A DNA stretch of 64,000 bases from Casimicrobiaceae bacterium (GCA_026646885.1 JAPKHK010000011.1:62001-126000); one strand, 5' to 3'; positions 1 through 8,858 are shown, counted from the first letter of the stretch. Notes: generated from the letters alone by a model not told the origin. Numbers and translations: made by a program.

Positions 1-481
1 CTGCAGCGATCATCCGAAGCGACGCCGCGACATCGAGCCGTCCTCGAATCGTCGGCCCCTTCGTGGCGACATCCCTGCGCAGTGCTGGAAGCCCGTGTCG
101 TGCTGCCTCGACAAACCCGTGAGCCCATACGGACGCCAGCAGCTGGGCGATGAAGGATTCGTCCTCCCGCAGCTTTCCTGGTGCGTCGGTCAACACGACT
201 GACGTTGCTTCGAAGAGCCAGTTCCGCAGAGTTGCCAGGCCGAAGCGCGGCTCGATGGTCAGACTGTGACCCTCAAAGGACAGCGATCCAACGTATCGAC
301 CGGCCCACCACGTGCCATCCCAGGCGCAGTAGACGATCGGCTCGTCCTCGTCACGCTCGCCGGAAATCGGGACGACGAGATCCGTCGCGCGTACGTTGGT
401 CGCGAGTCGGCGAAGCCAGGCAGCCTCTGCAGCAGTCGGCTGCGGCGCGAGCGGCGAACAGTCGCGCGCGACGAGTCTCAC
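1..481 (-). CDS. McrC-like restriction component (partial, N-terminal 160 residues)
   Basis: This open frame starts with GTG at 481, overlaps the stop of the upstream McrB-like ATPase gene by four bases (GTGA) and runs without a stop to the left edge. Visible features are a beta-rich N-terminus (WDGTWWAGRYVG), then a helical stretch FGLATLRNWLFEAT, LLASVWAHGFVEAA and the segment GPTIRGRLDVAAS. The (L/I)RGR(I/L)DV motif after a run of basic residues is typical of McrC-family proteins, which partner an McrB-type AAA+ motor and carry a C-terminal PD-(D/E)xK nuclease. That nuclease part lies outside the window. Translational coupling to the ATPase supports the pairing. It shows no close match to the other McrC-like protein at 2280-3584, so the two are not simple duplicates. 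Confidence 0.75.
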   Translation of the reverse strand, partial: MRLVARDCSPLAPQPTAAEAAWLRRLATNVRATDLVVPISGERDEDEPIVYCAWDGTWWAGRYVGSLSFEGHSLTIEPRFGLATLRNWLFEATSVVLTDAPGKLREDESFIAQLLASVWAHGFVEAARHGLPALRRDVATKGPTIRGRLDVAASLRMIAA

Positions 482-2268
482 TCGGTCACCGTGGGCTTGA
501 GGAGAACCTTGGACAGCCGGTCGAGCTCCGCGTTGCGGGCGGTCGCATCCAGCCCGGCGAGGTACTGCTCCAGCAACGGGCGAAGGGATAGGTTCCACAC
601 CTGTACCACCGGCTCAAGGGCTTCGCCCTTCTTGTTCCAGAGGTAGTTCTGCTTGCGCGTCGGCCGCGGGCCGAGGAAGTTGCGCAAGAACACGACCACG
701 TCGAGCAGATAGGTGTGCCCGATTTCGTACTGGGCGCCAAGCAGCGGGCTGTCGTGGATCTCCCTGTTCAACGCCGCTGCTGCTGCGGCCAGCTTGCGGA
801 AGTCTGGTTCGATGCGATCCCAGTCCAGGCCCGATTTCAGATCCCTCCACCGAGCCTCAGCGGCGCCGACCAAAGCCTCGGCGTCAAACGGGCACAGCAG
901 CCAAAGGAAGCGACGGCGCAACGCGAAGTCGATCTGCTCGATGGACTGGTCGATCAGATTCATGGTGCCGATCACGAAGAGATCGTCCGGGATGCGCAGC
1001 TTCATCGCAGCCCCATCACCGTCGCGGGCTGGAAGTTCAATGGTCTCGTTGCGGTCTTCAAGCAACGAGAAGCATTCGCCAAGCATCCGGCTCAGGTCGG
1101 TCCGGTTCATCTCGTCGAGGATCAGGACGTGCGGCAGCCGCTCCGCGCGAGGCTTCTTCTCGATGTCCTCGATGAGCCGGGGCAAGTAGCCCGCCCGATA
1201 CTCGGTGCCCCCGCCGTTGGAAATGTGAAGCGCCCGGATGAAGTCCTCGTAGCTGTACGCCGGGTGCAGCTGCAATCGGTGGACGTTGCCCTGGATGGCC
1301 GCAGCAATGACTGACTGAGACTGGAAGTACCGAGCAGGCCCCATCTGGCTCAATGCTGCGGATCGGATGACGCGCTCCGCCAGCTTCTTGGCACGGTATG
1401 TCTTGCCGGTACCCGGAGGCCCGAAGAGAACGATCTGCTTCTTGTGCTGGATGACCTCCAGCGGCGCCCCCTCAGACGCGCCCTCGCTGTCGTCGTACCA
1501 CGCCTCACGGAGCGGCGACCAGTAGAAGTCAAGTTGCTGGTTCGGCAACAGCTTCTCAAGCTCGCTCCTGATGGCCAGGATCGCGCGGTCTTCGTTCTCC
1601 GGCTCAGTGCCGACCAACCCGGAGAACGCCTTGATGATTCTCCTCTTATGGTTACTGCTCGCGATTCGCTCGAAGTGGTCCGGAAACAGCAAGTACAGCA
1701 ACATGTGCCGCAGCTGCTTGGACTCCGCATCCTCGATGCTGTCGACGAATTCCTGAAAGAGCCAGGGGTCCGCCGCGACCTCTGCCTGCCGGTCTGAAGG
1801 CAACTTCTTCCATGCGATGACGAGATCGATCAGGAACGCAATCTCGAATGGTCGACGTGTGTTGTAGCCCTGACCGCCGCTGCCGATGCCGTTTGAGAAG
1901 GCACCGGACACTAGGTGGGACTCAGGCAGGCTGTCGCCGGCCCAGCCGAGAACTTCGTTTACGACCTGCCGCTTGCGCACACCACCCACGTTGGACGGGA
2001 ACAGGAAGTAGACGCACAGGATCTCCGCGGCTAGGCGAACAACCTCCGGCCCAGCGTTGCCGACCTGATCCTTGAACTTGACGATGAAGGACCGGTCGCC
2101 CTCGTCGGGGGTAGCGACGAATGACTTGTGGATTTTGTCCAGGACGTCCGGGCGCCAGACCGAGGAATCTTCGAAAAGCAGCGAGCCGTCACGCAGGAGG
2201 CAGTTGGCGCGGAACGCCTCCGCCACCGGATAGATCTTGCTGGTGTTGTGTTCTGTGTGACGAGCCAT
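478..2268 (-). CDS. McrB-like AAA+ ATPase (596 aa)
   Basis: Predicted NTP-driven motor subunit of a McrBC-type restriction complex. The C-terminal half is an AAA+ domain: Walker A GPPGTGKT at residues 283-290, Walker B LILDEMNR ending at 389, and the McrB-type sensor stretch GTMNLIDQS near 434-442 followed by FALRRRF. The N-terminal half contains LLYLLFPDHFERI around 190-202 with SSNHKRRI after it, a pattern seen upstream of the AAA domain in many McrB-like proteins. It has no recognisable 5-methylcytosine-binding DUF3578 domain, so what it recognises is unclear. It starts 11 bases after the first McrC-like gene, and its stop overlaps the GTG of the second McrC-like gene, making it the motor of the downstream pair. 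It could hydrolyse ATP or GTP; sequence alone does not decide. Confidence 0.85.
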   Translation of the reverse strand: MARHTEHNTSKIYPVAEAFRANCLLRDGSLLFEDSSVWRPDVLDKIHKSFVATPDEGDRSFIVKFKDQVGNAGPEVVRLAAEILCVYFLFPSNVGGVRKRQVVNEVLGWAGDSLPESHLVSGAFSNGIGSGGQGYNTRRPFEIAFLIDLVIAWKKLPSDRQAEVAADPWLFQEFVDSIEDAESKQLRHMLLYLLFPDHFERIASSNHKRRIIKAFSGLVGTEPENEDRAILAIRSELEKLLPNQQLDFYWSPLREAWYDDSEGASEGAPLEVIQHKKQIVLFGPPGTGKTYRAKKLAERVIRSAALSQMGPARYFQSQSVIAAAIQGNVHRLQLHPAYSYEDFIRALHISNGGGTEYRAGYLPRLIEDIEKKPRAERLPHVLILDEMNRTDLSRMLGECFSLLEDRNETIELPARDGDGAAMKLRIPDDLFVIGTMNLIDQSIEQIDFALRRRFLWLLCPFDAEALVGAAEARWRDLKSGLDWDRIEPDFRKLAAAAAALNREIHDSPLLGAQYEIGHTYLLDVVVFLRNFLGPRPTRKQNYLWNKKGEALEPVVQVWNLSLRPLLEQYLAGLDATARNAELDRLSKVLLKPTVTE

Positions 2269-2279
2269 CGCTTGAAGTC

Positions 2280-3584
2280 CTAAAGGAGCGCCCCCGAGAT
2301 CCCTGTCGCCAGATTCGCTGAGAAAGTCCGAAGCGCGCCCGACTTGGAAATCAGGCGGCTCTCGATCTGGACGCCGATGATCCGCACCGCCTCCACTTGG
2401 GCCTTCTCAAACACCATGCAGGTGCCCACAGGCCGTGGCGCATCGCCAGGCTGGGCGGGGTACGCCAGTACCACCAGGTTGCAGCCTGTAGCCCGAGAAA
2501 ATGCCAGCGCCTCGTAGATATCAGCCTCCGTGATGCGAAGCTGCCCCTTCTCGACATGGCCTTTGTACTTGGCGTCCAGCAGCATGCGAGGCCTCGTGCC
2601 ATCAGACTCAATCACGCAATCGGGAAAGACCGACAGCTTGCTCACGGCCCCTGTGCTCACCTTGGTCTTGGTACCCAGCGCAAAGCCCTTCTGCGGCACC
2701 ACGGCCGAGCGCCCAAAACCCAGTCGGGCAGCCACAGTCAACAGGTCTTCCCACACCCGCCAGGTCGAAACCAAGTAGCCGGGGGCGTGGGCCTGTCCTT
2801 GCTTGTAGTTGAGGCCAAGGCCTCCGAGCACATCGACAGAGAGCTCATGCAAGGGCCGCCACGCCCTGTGCCGAGCTGGGATGGCTTTACGGCGGCTGGC
2901 AGGCCCGCTTTGCGGTGCGAGGTCTTCGATCAGGCGCACCAAGGAGCCTACGGCCGATGGATCGCTCACCTCAGGCAGCAGCTCTTTGGCTGCGGCAACG
3001 ATGTCCGCGTTCCAGCCGTTGCGCCGATCGAAGCGGATGATCTCTTGCTCAAAGCCATCGGGCGAGGGAAAGATCAGGTCTACAGGATCGGGGTCCCCGT
3101 CAACGAAGAAGTCGGCCTCCCGTACCCTGCGATAGCTTCGTAGAGGCCGACGCTTTCGGGCCTCGTACATGCTTGTGATCGATCGGGCCACCAACGTGGA
3201 AAGGTCCCGCGGAGTTCCCCCTGAGGCAGATAGGCGCTCGGTCGCGAGAAGCCGCCCGTGCCGCGAGAGAGTCGAGAGAAAGAAGAAATCCTCGCGCCAG
3301 GCCGCGTCAGCGTCATCAAGACCCAAGAACTTGGGCGCCACTTCGAGTTCGAGCGAAGGCGCGAGGCGGATGAGGCCTGCGAAGTCAATGGCCCGAGCCC
3401 CTCTGGCATCAACACTGATGGGGTTGTAATTCAGCCCCAAGCTCGAAGCGGCGCGGCTGCCCGCGTCCGTTAGCAGGCTGTTGGCCTTGGTGCGATCCAC
3501 ACCAATAGCCGTAGAAATCTCGCGGCTCAGGTCGACGGGTGAGCCGTACTCGACAAGCGATAGGCGTTTGCGGATGTGCCCCAC
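2280..3584 (-). CDS. McrC-like nuclease subunit, PD-(D/E)xK fold (434 aa)
   Basis: Predicted DNA-cutting partner of the ATPase encoded just upstream (3588-4742, three bases away). The N-terminal part is beta-rich and resembles the McrC N-terminus (LSLVEYGSPVDLSRE, then AIDFAGLIRLAPSLELEVAPKF). The C-terminal third carries a nuclease core: FPDCVIE, then RMLLDAKYK at residues 333-341, followed by ITEADIYEALAFSRATGCNLVVLAYP. This matches the D...(D/E)xK spacing plus the conserved YQ/YE helix of McrC and LlaJI R2-type endonucleases. The active-site Asp and Lys appear intact. It is likely a restriction subunit that needs the AAA+ partner to cut. Substrate specificity cannot be read from the sequence. 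Confidence 0.82.
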   Translation of the reverse strand: MGHIRKRLSLVEYGSPVDLSREISTAIGVDRTKANSLLTDAGSRAASSLGLNYNPISVDARGARAIDFAGLIRLAPSLELEVAPKFLGLDDADAAWREDFFFLSTLSRHGRLLATERLSASGGTPRDLSTLVARSITSMYEARKRRPLRSYRRVREADFFVDGDPDPVDLIFPSPDGFEQEIIRFDRRNGWNADIVAAAKELLPEVSDPSAVGSLVRLIEDLAPQSGPASRRKAIPARHRAWRPLHELSVDVLGGLGLNYKQGQAHAPGYLVSTWRVWEDLLTVAARLGFGRSAVVPQKGFALGTKTKVSTGAVSKLSVFPDCVIESDGTRPRMLLDAKYKGHVEKGQLRITEADIYEALAFSRATGCNLVVLAYPAQPGDAPRPVGTCMVFEKAQVEAVRIIGVQIESRLISKSGALRTFSANLATGISGALL

Positions 3585-3587
3585 ACG

Positions 3588-4742
3588 CTACCCCCTGGCA
3601 AAGGCTCTCAGGGCAGGATAGATATTGTCTTCGTTAAAGTTCGTGGGCCCTTCCAGCCTGAATCGCAAGTCGTCCGCAAAGGTTGTCTCGGTGAGCTTGA
3701 ACGGATTGAACGTGGGCCCATCCAGCGCGTTGAGGGCGGCGGCAATCCCTCGGGTGTCACCGAAGAACACCTCTTCGACGTGAGCTCGCACCTTGGCCCA
3801 GCCCACGCACAACACGCCTAGAGCTTCTTCCAAAGGCAGTGTCAGGGGCTTCAGGTCTGACATGAGCACGCCATGGCCGATCTGAAACTCTGGGCCCCGG
3901 CCCAGCGCGACTTGCTCGTTGATGGCCACCCATGCTCTCACCGAAGCCTCCAAGGCATCGGCCGTGCTAGCGGGCGCATCTGGCAAGTCATTGGCGCCCT
4001 TAGCCCCCAAGCCATAGAAACTCCTCAGGGCCTTCTCATCGGGTTCAAGCCTGAGAGGCTCCCAGCGGCGAAGAAAAGCCACGTCCAAGGGCTCCACCGA
4101 GGCATCGGCCTGGTTCATCGCGGCCAGGATGTAGAGGTCATGAGGCAATGCGTACTCGATCACATTGCCCGTGGCTGGATCAAGCAGCTCAAAGAATTGC
4201 GTTTCGGCGCGCTTAGAGCCATCTGCGGCCAAGCGCTTGTCGGACTCGATGGCCACGATGGCACCACCAAAGACCTGCACGGCGGGACCTCGGTTGATCT
4301 CATCGATGATCAATAGCGCGGCCCCATTGGGAGCCTTGGCGTACTCACTGGCGCGATACAGCGTGCCCTTGACGATCGCGAAGTCTGGAGATCCTGCCGC
4401 CTTGTTGACCGCCGGGGTGATGCCAGACAGAAAGTCGCGGTACTTCGAGTTCTGGTGGAACACCGTCCGAAAGACCTTACGGTTCGTCTTGGTAGGCGCA
4501 GGAATGTCCTTGTCAGCACCTCCTGCTGCAGGCGGAATCGGAATGCCACCCACGGGGTTGAGCTTGGGTGCGCCGCCTGAGGGAGCAATGCCAAAGCCCG
4601 TCTCAAAGGCCAACGCGACTTCGGCCAGGAGCTTCGACTTACCTGTGCCAGGCGGGCCCGACACGAGCACATTGCGCGAGCGGGCCAGCAGCTTTAGGGC
4701 CTGTTTGCAGTCGTCACTTGCCATTGCAATATCTGCCCGCAT
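3588..4742 (-). CDS. McrB/MoxR-like AAA+ ATPase (384 aa)
   Basis: Short AAA+ protein consisting almost entirely of the motor domain. Walker A GPPGTGKS is at residues 29-36, Walker B LLIIDEINR at 143-151, and a sensor stretch AAMNQADASVEPLD is followed by FLRRWEPL. The DEINR and MNxxDxS patterns place it with McrB-like motors. It has no N-terminal DNA-recognition domain, so specificity must come from another subunit, plausibly the unknown 197-aa protein whose gene overlaps its 5' end by 29 bases. The first ATG at 4742 is used here; an internal ATG at 4724 (MASDD) is an alternative. Downstream is the McrC-like nuclease gene, three bases away. It is the first of two ATPases in the operon. Confidence 0.85.
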   Translation of the reverse strand: MRADIAMASDDCKQALKLLARSRNVLVSGPPGTGKSKLLAEVALAFETGFGIAPSGGAPKLNPVGGIPIPPAAGGADKDIPAPTKTNRKVFRTVFHQNSKYRDFLSGITPAVNKAAGSPDFAIVKGTLYRASEYAKAPNGAALLIIDEINRGPAVQVFGGAIVAIESDKRLAADGSKRAETQFFELLDPATGNVIEYALPHDLYILAAMNQADASVEPLDVAFLRRWEPLRLEPDEKALRSFYGLGAKGANDLPDAPASTADALEASVRAWVAINEQVALGRGPEFQIGHGVLMSDLKPLTLPLEEALGVLCVGWAKVRAHVEEVFFGDTRGIAAALNALDGPTFNPFKLTETTFADDLRFRLEGPTNFNEDNIYPALRAFARG

Positions 4743-5307
4743 TAGTGAAGTCTCGATACCCGATTACCGCCTGATTGACAGGCCGCACGGCATCCAAGCA
4801 GTCCAACAGCTCCTTGGCCACCACGGGATGCCATGCATTAGGTGTGCGCAAGGAAACTTCTTCGGCGTAGTGGGGCCAGACAGAGCCATCGTGCAATTGA
4901 ATCAGAAGGAGCAGCACGCGATTGCCCGCACCGATCTTGACGTGGCTGGCGTCAAAGCAGGGGTACTCATGCACGCGAGCAATGCGGCCCTCTGAGGGGC
5001 GCACATCGGTCGGCGGCTCAAAGTAGGCTTCCTTGCTTTGAACGCCGCCCATGGCGTTCGTCCAAGAGAAAACCCCCTTGAACACATCGATCTGTACTAT
5101 CTGTCCACCACGCTTGCGGTTTTCTTTGACCGTCTGCGGGAACATCTGTTTGATAACCGGCAGTAGGGTGTTGTAGGCACCAAATCGAAAATCTCGCGCC
5201 CCGCCACCTGTGTCCGCGTCGTTGGACTTGGCTTGAAGTTTTCGCAAGTCGCCTTCTACAAGTTCCTTGTAGAGGATGCGGGCTACCTGCCCTGCCTGGT
5301 TAACCAT
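4714..5307 (-). CDS. Unknown protein in restriction operon (197 aa)
   Basis: I do not recognise this family. The protein has no signal peptide or membrane segment. The N-terminus is charged and helical (ELVEGDLRKLQAKSNDADT) and is followed by GGGARDFRFGAY. The middle looks beta-rich (VQIDVFKGVFSWTNAMGG), and the C-terminal part includes VLLLLIQLHDGSVWPHYAEEVSL. The gene overlaps the N6 methylase gene by eight bases and the McrB-like gene by 29, so it is certainly co-translated with them. Its position between modification and restriction genes suggests a DNA-recognition or adaptor subunit for the ATPase, which lacks its own recognition domain. That role is inference; an inactive nuclease or anti-toxicity factor is equally possible. 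Confidence 0.7.
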   Translation of the reverse strand: MVNQAGQVARILYKELVEGDLRKLQAKSNDADTGGGARDFRFGAYNTLLPVIKQMFPQTVKENRKRGGQIVQIDVFKGVFSWTNAMGGVQSKEAYFEPPTDVRPSEGRIARVHEYPCFDASHVKIGAGNRVLLLLIQLHDGSVWPHYAEEVSLRTPNAWHPVVAKELLDCLDAVRPVNQAVIGYRDFTNAGRYCNGK

Positions 5308-7531
5308 GACTTTGGGCTCCTTCTTCTTCGATTTCTTCGCTTCCTAGAGCGAGCTCTGAGGGCACGTAGGCCAGTGCCCCCAGCGCTCGTGCCTCATCAG
5401 CTCGCCGTGTCCAAACTGTAGACCGACTTGATGTGCGCCTTGCCATCGCCGCCAAGACGCTGTCTCGGGTGATCGTGGACTTGGCCTCACCTGGTAGCGC
5501 GATCTGGCCTCGATCCAGAATCGGGAAGTCTTGGAGCACTAGCTCCATGTCTTTCAAGTCAAGCCCGTAGGCCACGGCCACTTCGGCATCAATTTCGCCG
5601 CGAAGCTGCGCCATACGCTCACAGGTTTCGCGGCCAGCCCTGGCGCTATCGAGCACCCGCAATTCACGTGCTGCACTCACGAGCTTCTTCCACGGCAAGC
5701 CGTCTTTCGTGAGCTTGGGCAGCGGCACGCTTTGCAGCAGGAAGTAGTTCACCGTGGTGGTGAGCACGCGCCTGAGCATCCAGTCAAAAGCGAAGCTGTT
5801 GGCGATGGCCGTCCAAACCAGCAGGCGATCTTCCGAGGGGTCCTCAGGGAAAAGAATCGTGGGCACCTTGTTGCCGCAGACCACACCCGCAGGGATCAAT
5901 GCCGCCATGAGCGAGCGCTCATTGGTTTGGCCCGCGATGTCGCAAAAGCCCACTCGAAGCACATCCGCACGGTGCTGGTTGGCTCGCGGCATGTCCGAGG
6001 GGTGAATCCAGAACTGCGGGGCAAGCCGTGAGCCCCCGATGGGGAAGGCCTCCCACAGGGCACTGCGGCCCGTGCCTGACACGTGCCCTTTCACGCCGAA
6101 GCGATGCGCCTGCACCATTCGGCCTTCGACCAACGGGAGAGCCCCAGGGGTGGCTTGTCCCAGAAACTTGGGCCGCTCCTTGGTCATATCGACCTCACGG
6201 CAGAACTTAGGGGTCCAGCCACAACCAGGCTCCTCCCACGCCGTGCCCGCCGCTGCAATCTTTGAGAACAGCTTCCACTCGGCAATGCTGCGTACCTCAG
6301 GAAGACTCAGGTCGTCTCGAACGGCCGCCAACGCTGCGCGACCAATAGTGGCCGAGCCAGTGGTTTCCAAGCCCGTAGGTGTGCCACGCTCGTGCAAGAG
6401 GTGGATGGGTTCCCGCTTGGTCTTTTCAGAGGATGCCTTCACCAGAGCCACTGCCAAGAACTTGAACCGCGTATCGATGGCAAAGAACCTGGCGCGGTTG
6501 TCAATGATTGACAGTGACACGCTCTGGCTCGCCTCGAAAATCTTCTGGCGCATGGCCTGCGTACCTTGCGAGCGGATGAGCCCACCCGGGATTAAGGCGG
6601 CCACGATGCCGTGCCCCTTGCACAGATCAAAGAAGAGGTCCGTGAAGGCGATATAGAGGTCTGGCTCTCCGTTGCCAAGGTCAGGGTAGCGTGCGAGAAG
6701 TCGCCGCGAGTAGTTCGCGACTTCATCGCGGTGTGCGGCAAAGCGCTCTTCGTCGAGCCCATGAATCTGGGCCCCGTAGTGGCGCTGCGTGCCCGAGGAC
6801 TTCAAGAACTCATGCCGCGAGAGCTTGACCTTCTCCCAAGGCGGATTCCCGATCACGGCATCAAAGCCGTCAGGGGCCATAGCGAACCACACCTTACGAT
6901 CAGCCATCAGACTGTCGCCGCAGTACCAGCGGGCCCTCATGGCTTTGAGAGCTTCCAAGTCGTCAGTGAACGAGGCTAGGCTCAGCAGAGCTGCACGAAG
7001 CGAATTGGCCGAGAGGTCCGCCGCGCATACCCCGTGGGCGAGCCAGTAGGCGGTCTTGGCTCGATCCATCCCGCACACCGCATGGGTGAGAGCGGCAAGC
7101 AAGATTCCAGCCCCGCTGGCAGGATCAATTGCCTTGCTCTTGTGGCTCAGCTTGGGGGCTGCAAGCTGTGCCAGCCGCGTGGCCAGGCGAAAGTCCGTAT
7201 GGTAGGCCCCGGTGCTCTTGCGGTCCTGCTCGTGCAGGGCCTCGCGTGCTAGGGCACTCAGTGCCAGGGCTGGGGGAATGGGCGCTCGCTCAATAGCGGT
7301 TGCCACTGGTGCGGCCAGCTCCAAGAGCTCGGCCGCGCTAGTCTTGCTGTGCACCCCGAAGGCCTCGTGAAAGGCCGCCAGGTCGAACCCGCCGAAGCGC
7401 GCCGAGGTAGCTTCCAAGACCTGAAGTCGAAGCTCAAAGCTTGCGGGTCCATGCACACCGCCAACGGCCATCGTGAGGGCCGCTTCTGCAGGGGCCAGGT
7501 ACTCTGCTTCAACCGGCCGTGGAGAACTCAT
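5300..7531 (-). CDS. N6-adenine DNA methyltransferase (743 aa)
   Basis: S-adenosylmethionine-dependent methylase of the gamma-type N6-adenine class. The SAM-binding motif I is DPASGAG at residues 136-142, preceded by STGAYHTDFRLATRLA, which is typical of large restriction-system methylases. The catalytic motif IV is NPPW at 229-232 inside FDAVIGNPPWEKVKL. The long C-terminal part (about 400-743) probably holds a target-recognition region (WTPKFCREVDMTKERPKFLG, then WIHPSDMPRANQHR). The 5' end overlaps the D12 methylase stop (ATGA). I see no nuclease motif, so it looks like a dedicated modification enzyme that marks host DNA against the McrBC-like subunits downstream. Size and architecture resemble Eco57I/PglX-like methylases. 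Confidence 0.88.
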   Translation of the reverse strand: MSSPRPVEAEYLAPAEAALTMAVGGVHGPASFELRLQVLEATSARFGGFDLAAFHEAFGVHSKTSAAELLELAAPVATAIERAPIPPALALSALAREALHEQDRKSTGAYHTDFRLATRLAQLAAPKLSHKSKAIDPASGAGILLAALTHAVCGMDRAKTAYWLAHGVCAADLSANSLRAALLSLASFTDDLEALKAMRARWYCGDSLMADRKVWFAMAPDGFDAVIGNPPWEKVKLSRHEFLKSSGTQRHYGAQIHGLDEERFAAHRDEVANYSRRLLARYPDLGNGEPDLYIAFTDLFFDLCKGHGIVAALIPGGLIRSQGTQAMRQKIFEASQSVSLSIIDNRARFFAIDTRFKFLAVALVKASSEKTKREPIHLLHERGTPTGLETTGSATIGRAALAAVRDDLSLPEVRSIAEWKLFSKIAAAGTAWEEPGCGWTPKFCREVDMTKERPKFLGQATPGALPLVEGRMVQAHRFGVKGHVSGTGRSALWEAFPIGGSRLAPQFWIHPSDMPRANQHRADVLRVGFCDIAGQTNERSLMAALIPAGVVCGNKVPTILFPEDPSEDRLLVWTAIANSFAFDWMLRRVLTTTVNYFLLQSVPLPKLTKDGLPWKKLVSAARELRVLDSARAGRETCERMAQLRGEIDAEVAVAYGLDLKDMELVLQDFPILDRGQIALPGEAKSTITRDSVLAAMARRTSSRSTVWTRRADEARALGALAYVPSELALGSEEIEEEGAQSHG

Positions 7532-8622
7532 GCACAGCTCTCCACGAGGATGGGTTCGGTCACCTTGACGGTCTTGATTTGGGGTGTGGGAAGCTGCACC
7601 AAAGGCCGCTCCACCACCACCAAGAATTCGTTCACATCGGAGGCTGTGCTGCTGGCCACCTTGTTGGGTCGGTAGCGGCCGATCGACCCTAGGGGGTGCA
7701 TGGTGGACTTTCCGATCTTCGAGAGCTCGGCCTTCATGTCCTGCATGCAGATGTGCCCTTCACTGCTGTACGACAGCAGCACCTTTTGGGACTTCAAGCC
7801 GTGCACCAGACGCGAAAGCGTTTTGAGGGCGCGGGTCTTGTAGCAAAAGTCCGAGGCCCGATCCTTCCAAGGTCGCAGGCCTGCCACGCCCTCAACTTCG
7901 GGCTCGTCGCCCAGTGCCACGGTCTCGAGGATGTGGTAGTAACTGGCGTACTGGCGCTTGGTGTACGGGGGGTCCAGGTAGACCAGGTCCTGGACATCGT
8001 TTACGACATCGAACACATCCCCCACGGTCGCTTCCACACGCACGCCTTTCGGTTTGAGCGCGCGGCAGCGCATGGCGAGTTTCTCTTGGGACTGGCTAGT
8101 CCACTTCGAGAGGAAGCACCCGAACGTACCCGCAATGTTGGCAACGCGATTCAGGGCCCCGAAGAGGTCGGCGATTAGTAGCCGCTCTTCTGCTTCATCG
8201 ATCGTGCCCGCCTCGCGCCAATCCGCAATGAGGGCTCGCATGGCATCGATTCGAGCCGCGTTCTCTTGGGTGAAGTAGCGCCGTTCGATGCCGCACGAAT
8301 CGAGCGATGCGGGGCTGTACTCGCGCCACATGAAGCCCTGCTTGGGCTTGGCCGCATTGAGTTTGGCAATGGCGTTGGCGTATCCCCCGAGCTTCTTGAA
8401 GCCGGCCTGCTCCTGACTGATGAGTCGTGCCCCCGCAGAAATCACTGCCGAGTGCAAGTTGTCGTTGATACGCACGTTCCAGCCCAAGTCCGCGGCGGCC
8501 TCGGCCACGACACCCGTACCGCAGAAGGCGTCCACGAAGAAGGCTCCTTCATTGGGGTGCCCCATGTAGGCCGTGATCTGGTCGATGAGCCTGGACTTCG
8601 AGCCGATGTAGCGGAAGGTCAT
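7528..8622 (-). CDS. D12-class N6-adenine DNA methyltransferase (364 aa)
   Basis: Dam/DpnM-like adenine methylase. It begins with the class signature FRYIGSKSRL (target-DNA clamp and SAM region), then motif I FVDAFCGTG at residues 29-37, and catalytic motif IV YLDPPY at 215-220 followed by TKRQYASYYHILE. The C-terminus has VLLSYSSEGH, another conserved D12 strand. The start ATG overlaps the stop of the small RHH-like gene (ATGA) and the stop overlaps the start of the second methylase gene. Two distinct adenine methylases in one operon suggest either modification of an asymmetric site (one enzyme per strand) or protection against two nuclease modules. Confidence 0.9.
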   Translation of the reverse strand: MTFRYIGSKSRLIDQITAYMGHPNEGAFFVDAFCGTGVVAEAAADLGWNVRINDNLHSAVISAGARLISQEQAGFKKLGGYANAIAKLNAAKPKQGFMWREYSPASLDSCGIERRYFTQENAARIDAMRALIADWREAGTIDEAEERLLIADLFGALNRVANIAGTFGCFLSKWTSQSQEKLAMRCRALKPKGVRVEATVGDVFDVVNDVQDLVYLDPPYTKRQYASYYHILETVALGDEPEVEGVAGLRPWKDRASDFCYKTRALKTLSRLVHGLKSQKVLLSYSSEGHICMQDMKAELSKIGKSTMHPLGSIGRYRPNKVASSTASDVNEFLVVVERPLVQLPTPQIKTVKVTEPILVESCA

Positions 8623-8858
8623 GATGCCGCTCCCACGTGAGCTCTACGGTCTGCACGTACCCGCTTATGGTTGGCGGCCGGAGGTGGCTTTTTTCCAGGG
8701 GAGACAATGCCTTTGCGGTCGCAGTAGTCGCCGAGCAGCACTTCGAGCATGTTCACCATGCTGCGCTGCTCATGATCTGCGGCGTGCTTCAAGACCTGCT
8801 TGAAGGTCGGGGAGACCCGCAGGTTCAGGGTCTCGCTCTTCGTGTCGGTGAATCGCAT
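8619..8858 (-). CDS. Ribbon-helix-helix-like small protein, possible operon regulator (79 aa)
   Basis: First gene of the restriction operon. Residues 9-45 fit an RHH/CopG fold: a short strand ETLNLRVSP, helix TFKQVLKHAADHEQ, then a second helix RSMVNMLEVLLGDYC. The tail is basic and proline-rich. The ATG at 8858 is chosen because the RHH fold begins there; an earlier ATG at 8951 would extend through the probable promoter. There is no strong Shine-Dalgarno sequence, only GGGG nine bases upstream. Paired GCAATTG direct repeats lie right upstream and could be its binding site, so it may control expression of the restriction genes as C proteins do in other systems. That regulatory role is inference. 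Confidence 0.6.
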   Translation of the reverse strand: MRFTDTKSETLNLRVSPTFKQVLKHAADHEQRSMVNMLEVLLGDYCDRKGIVSPGKKPPPAANHKRVRADRRAHVGAAS

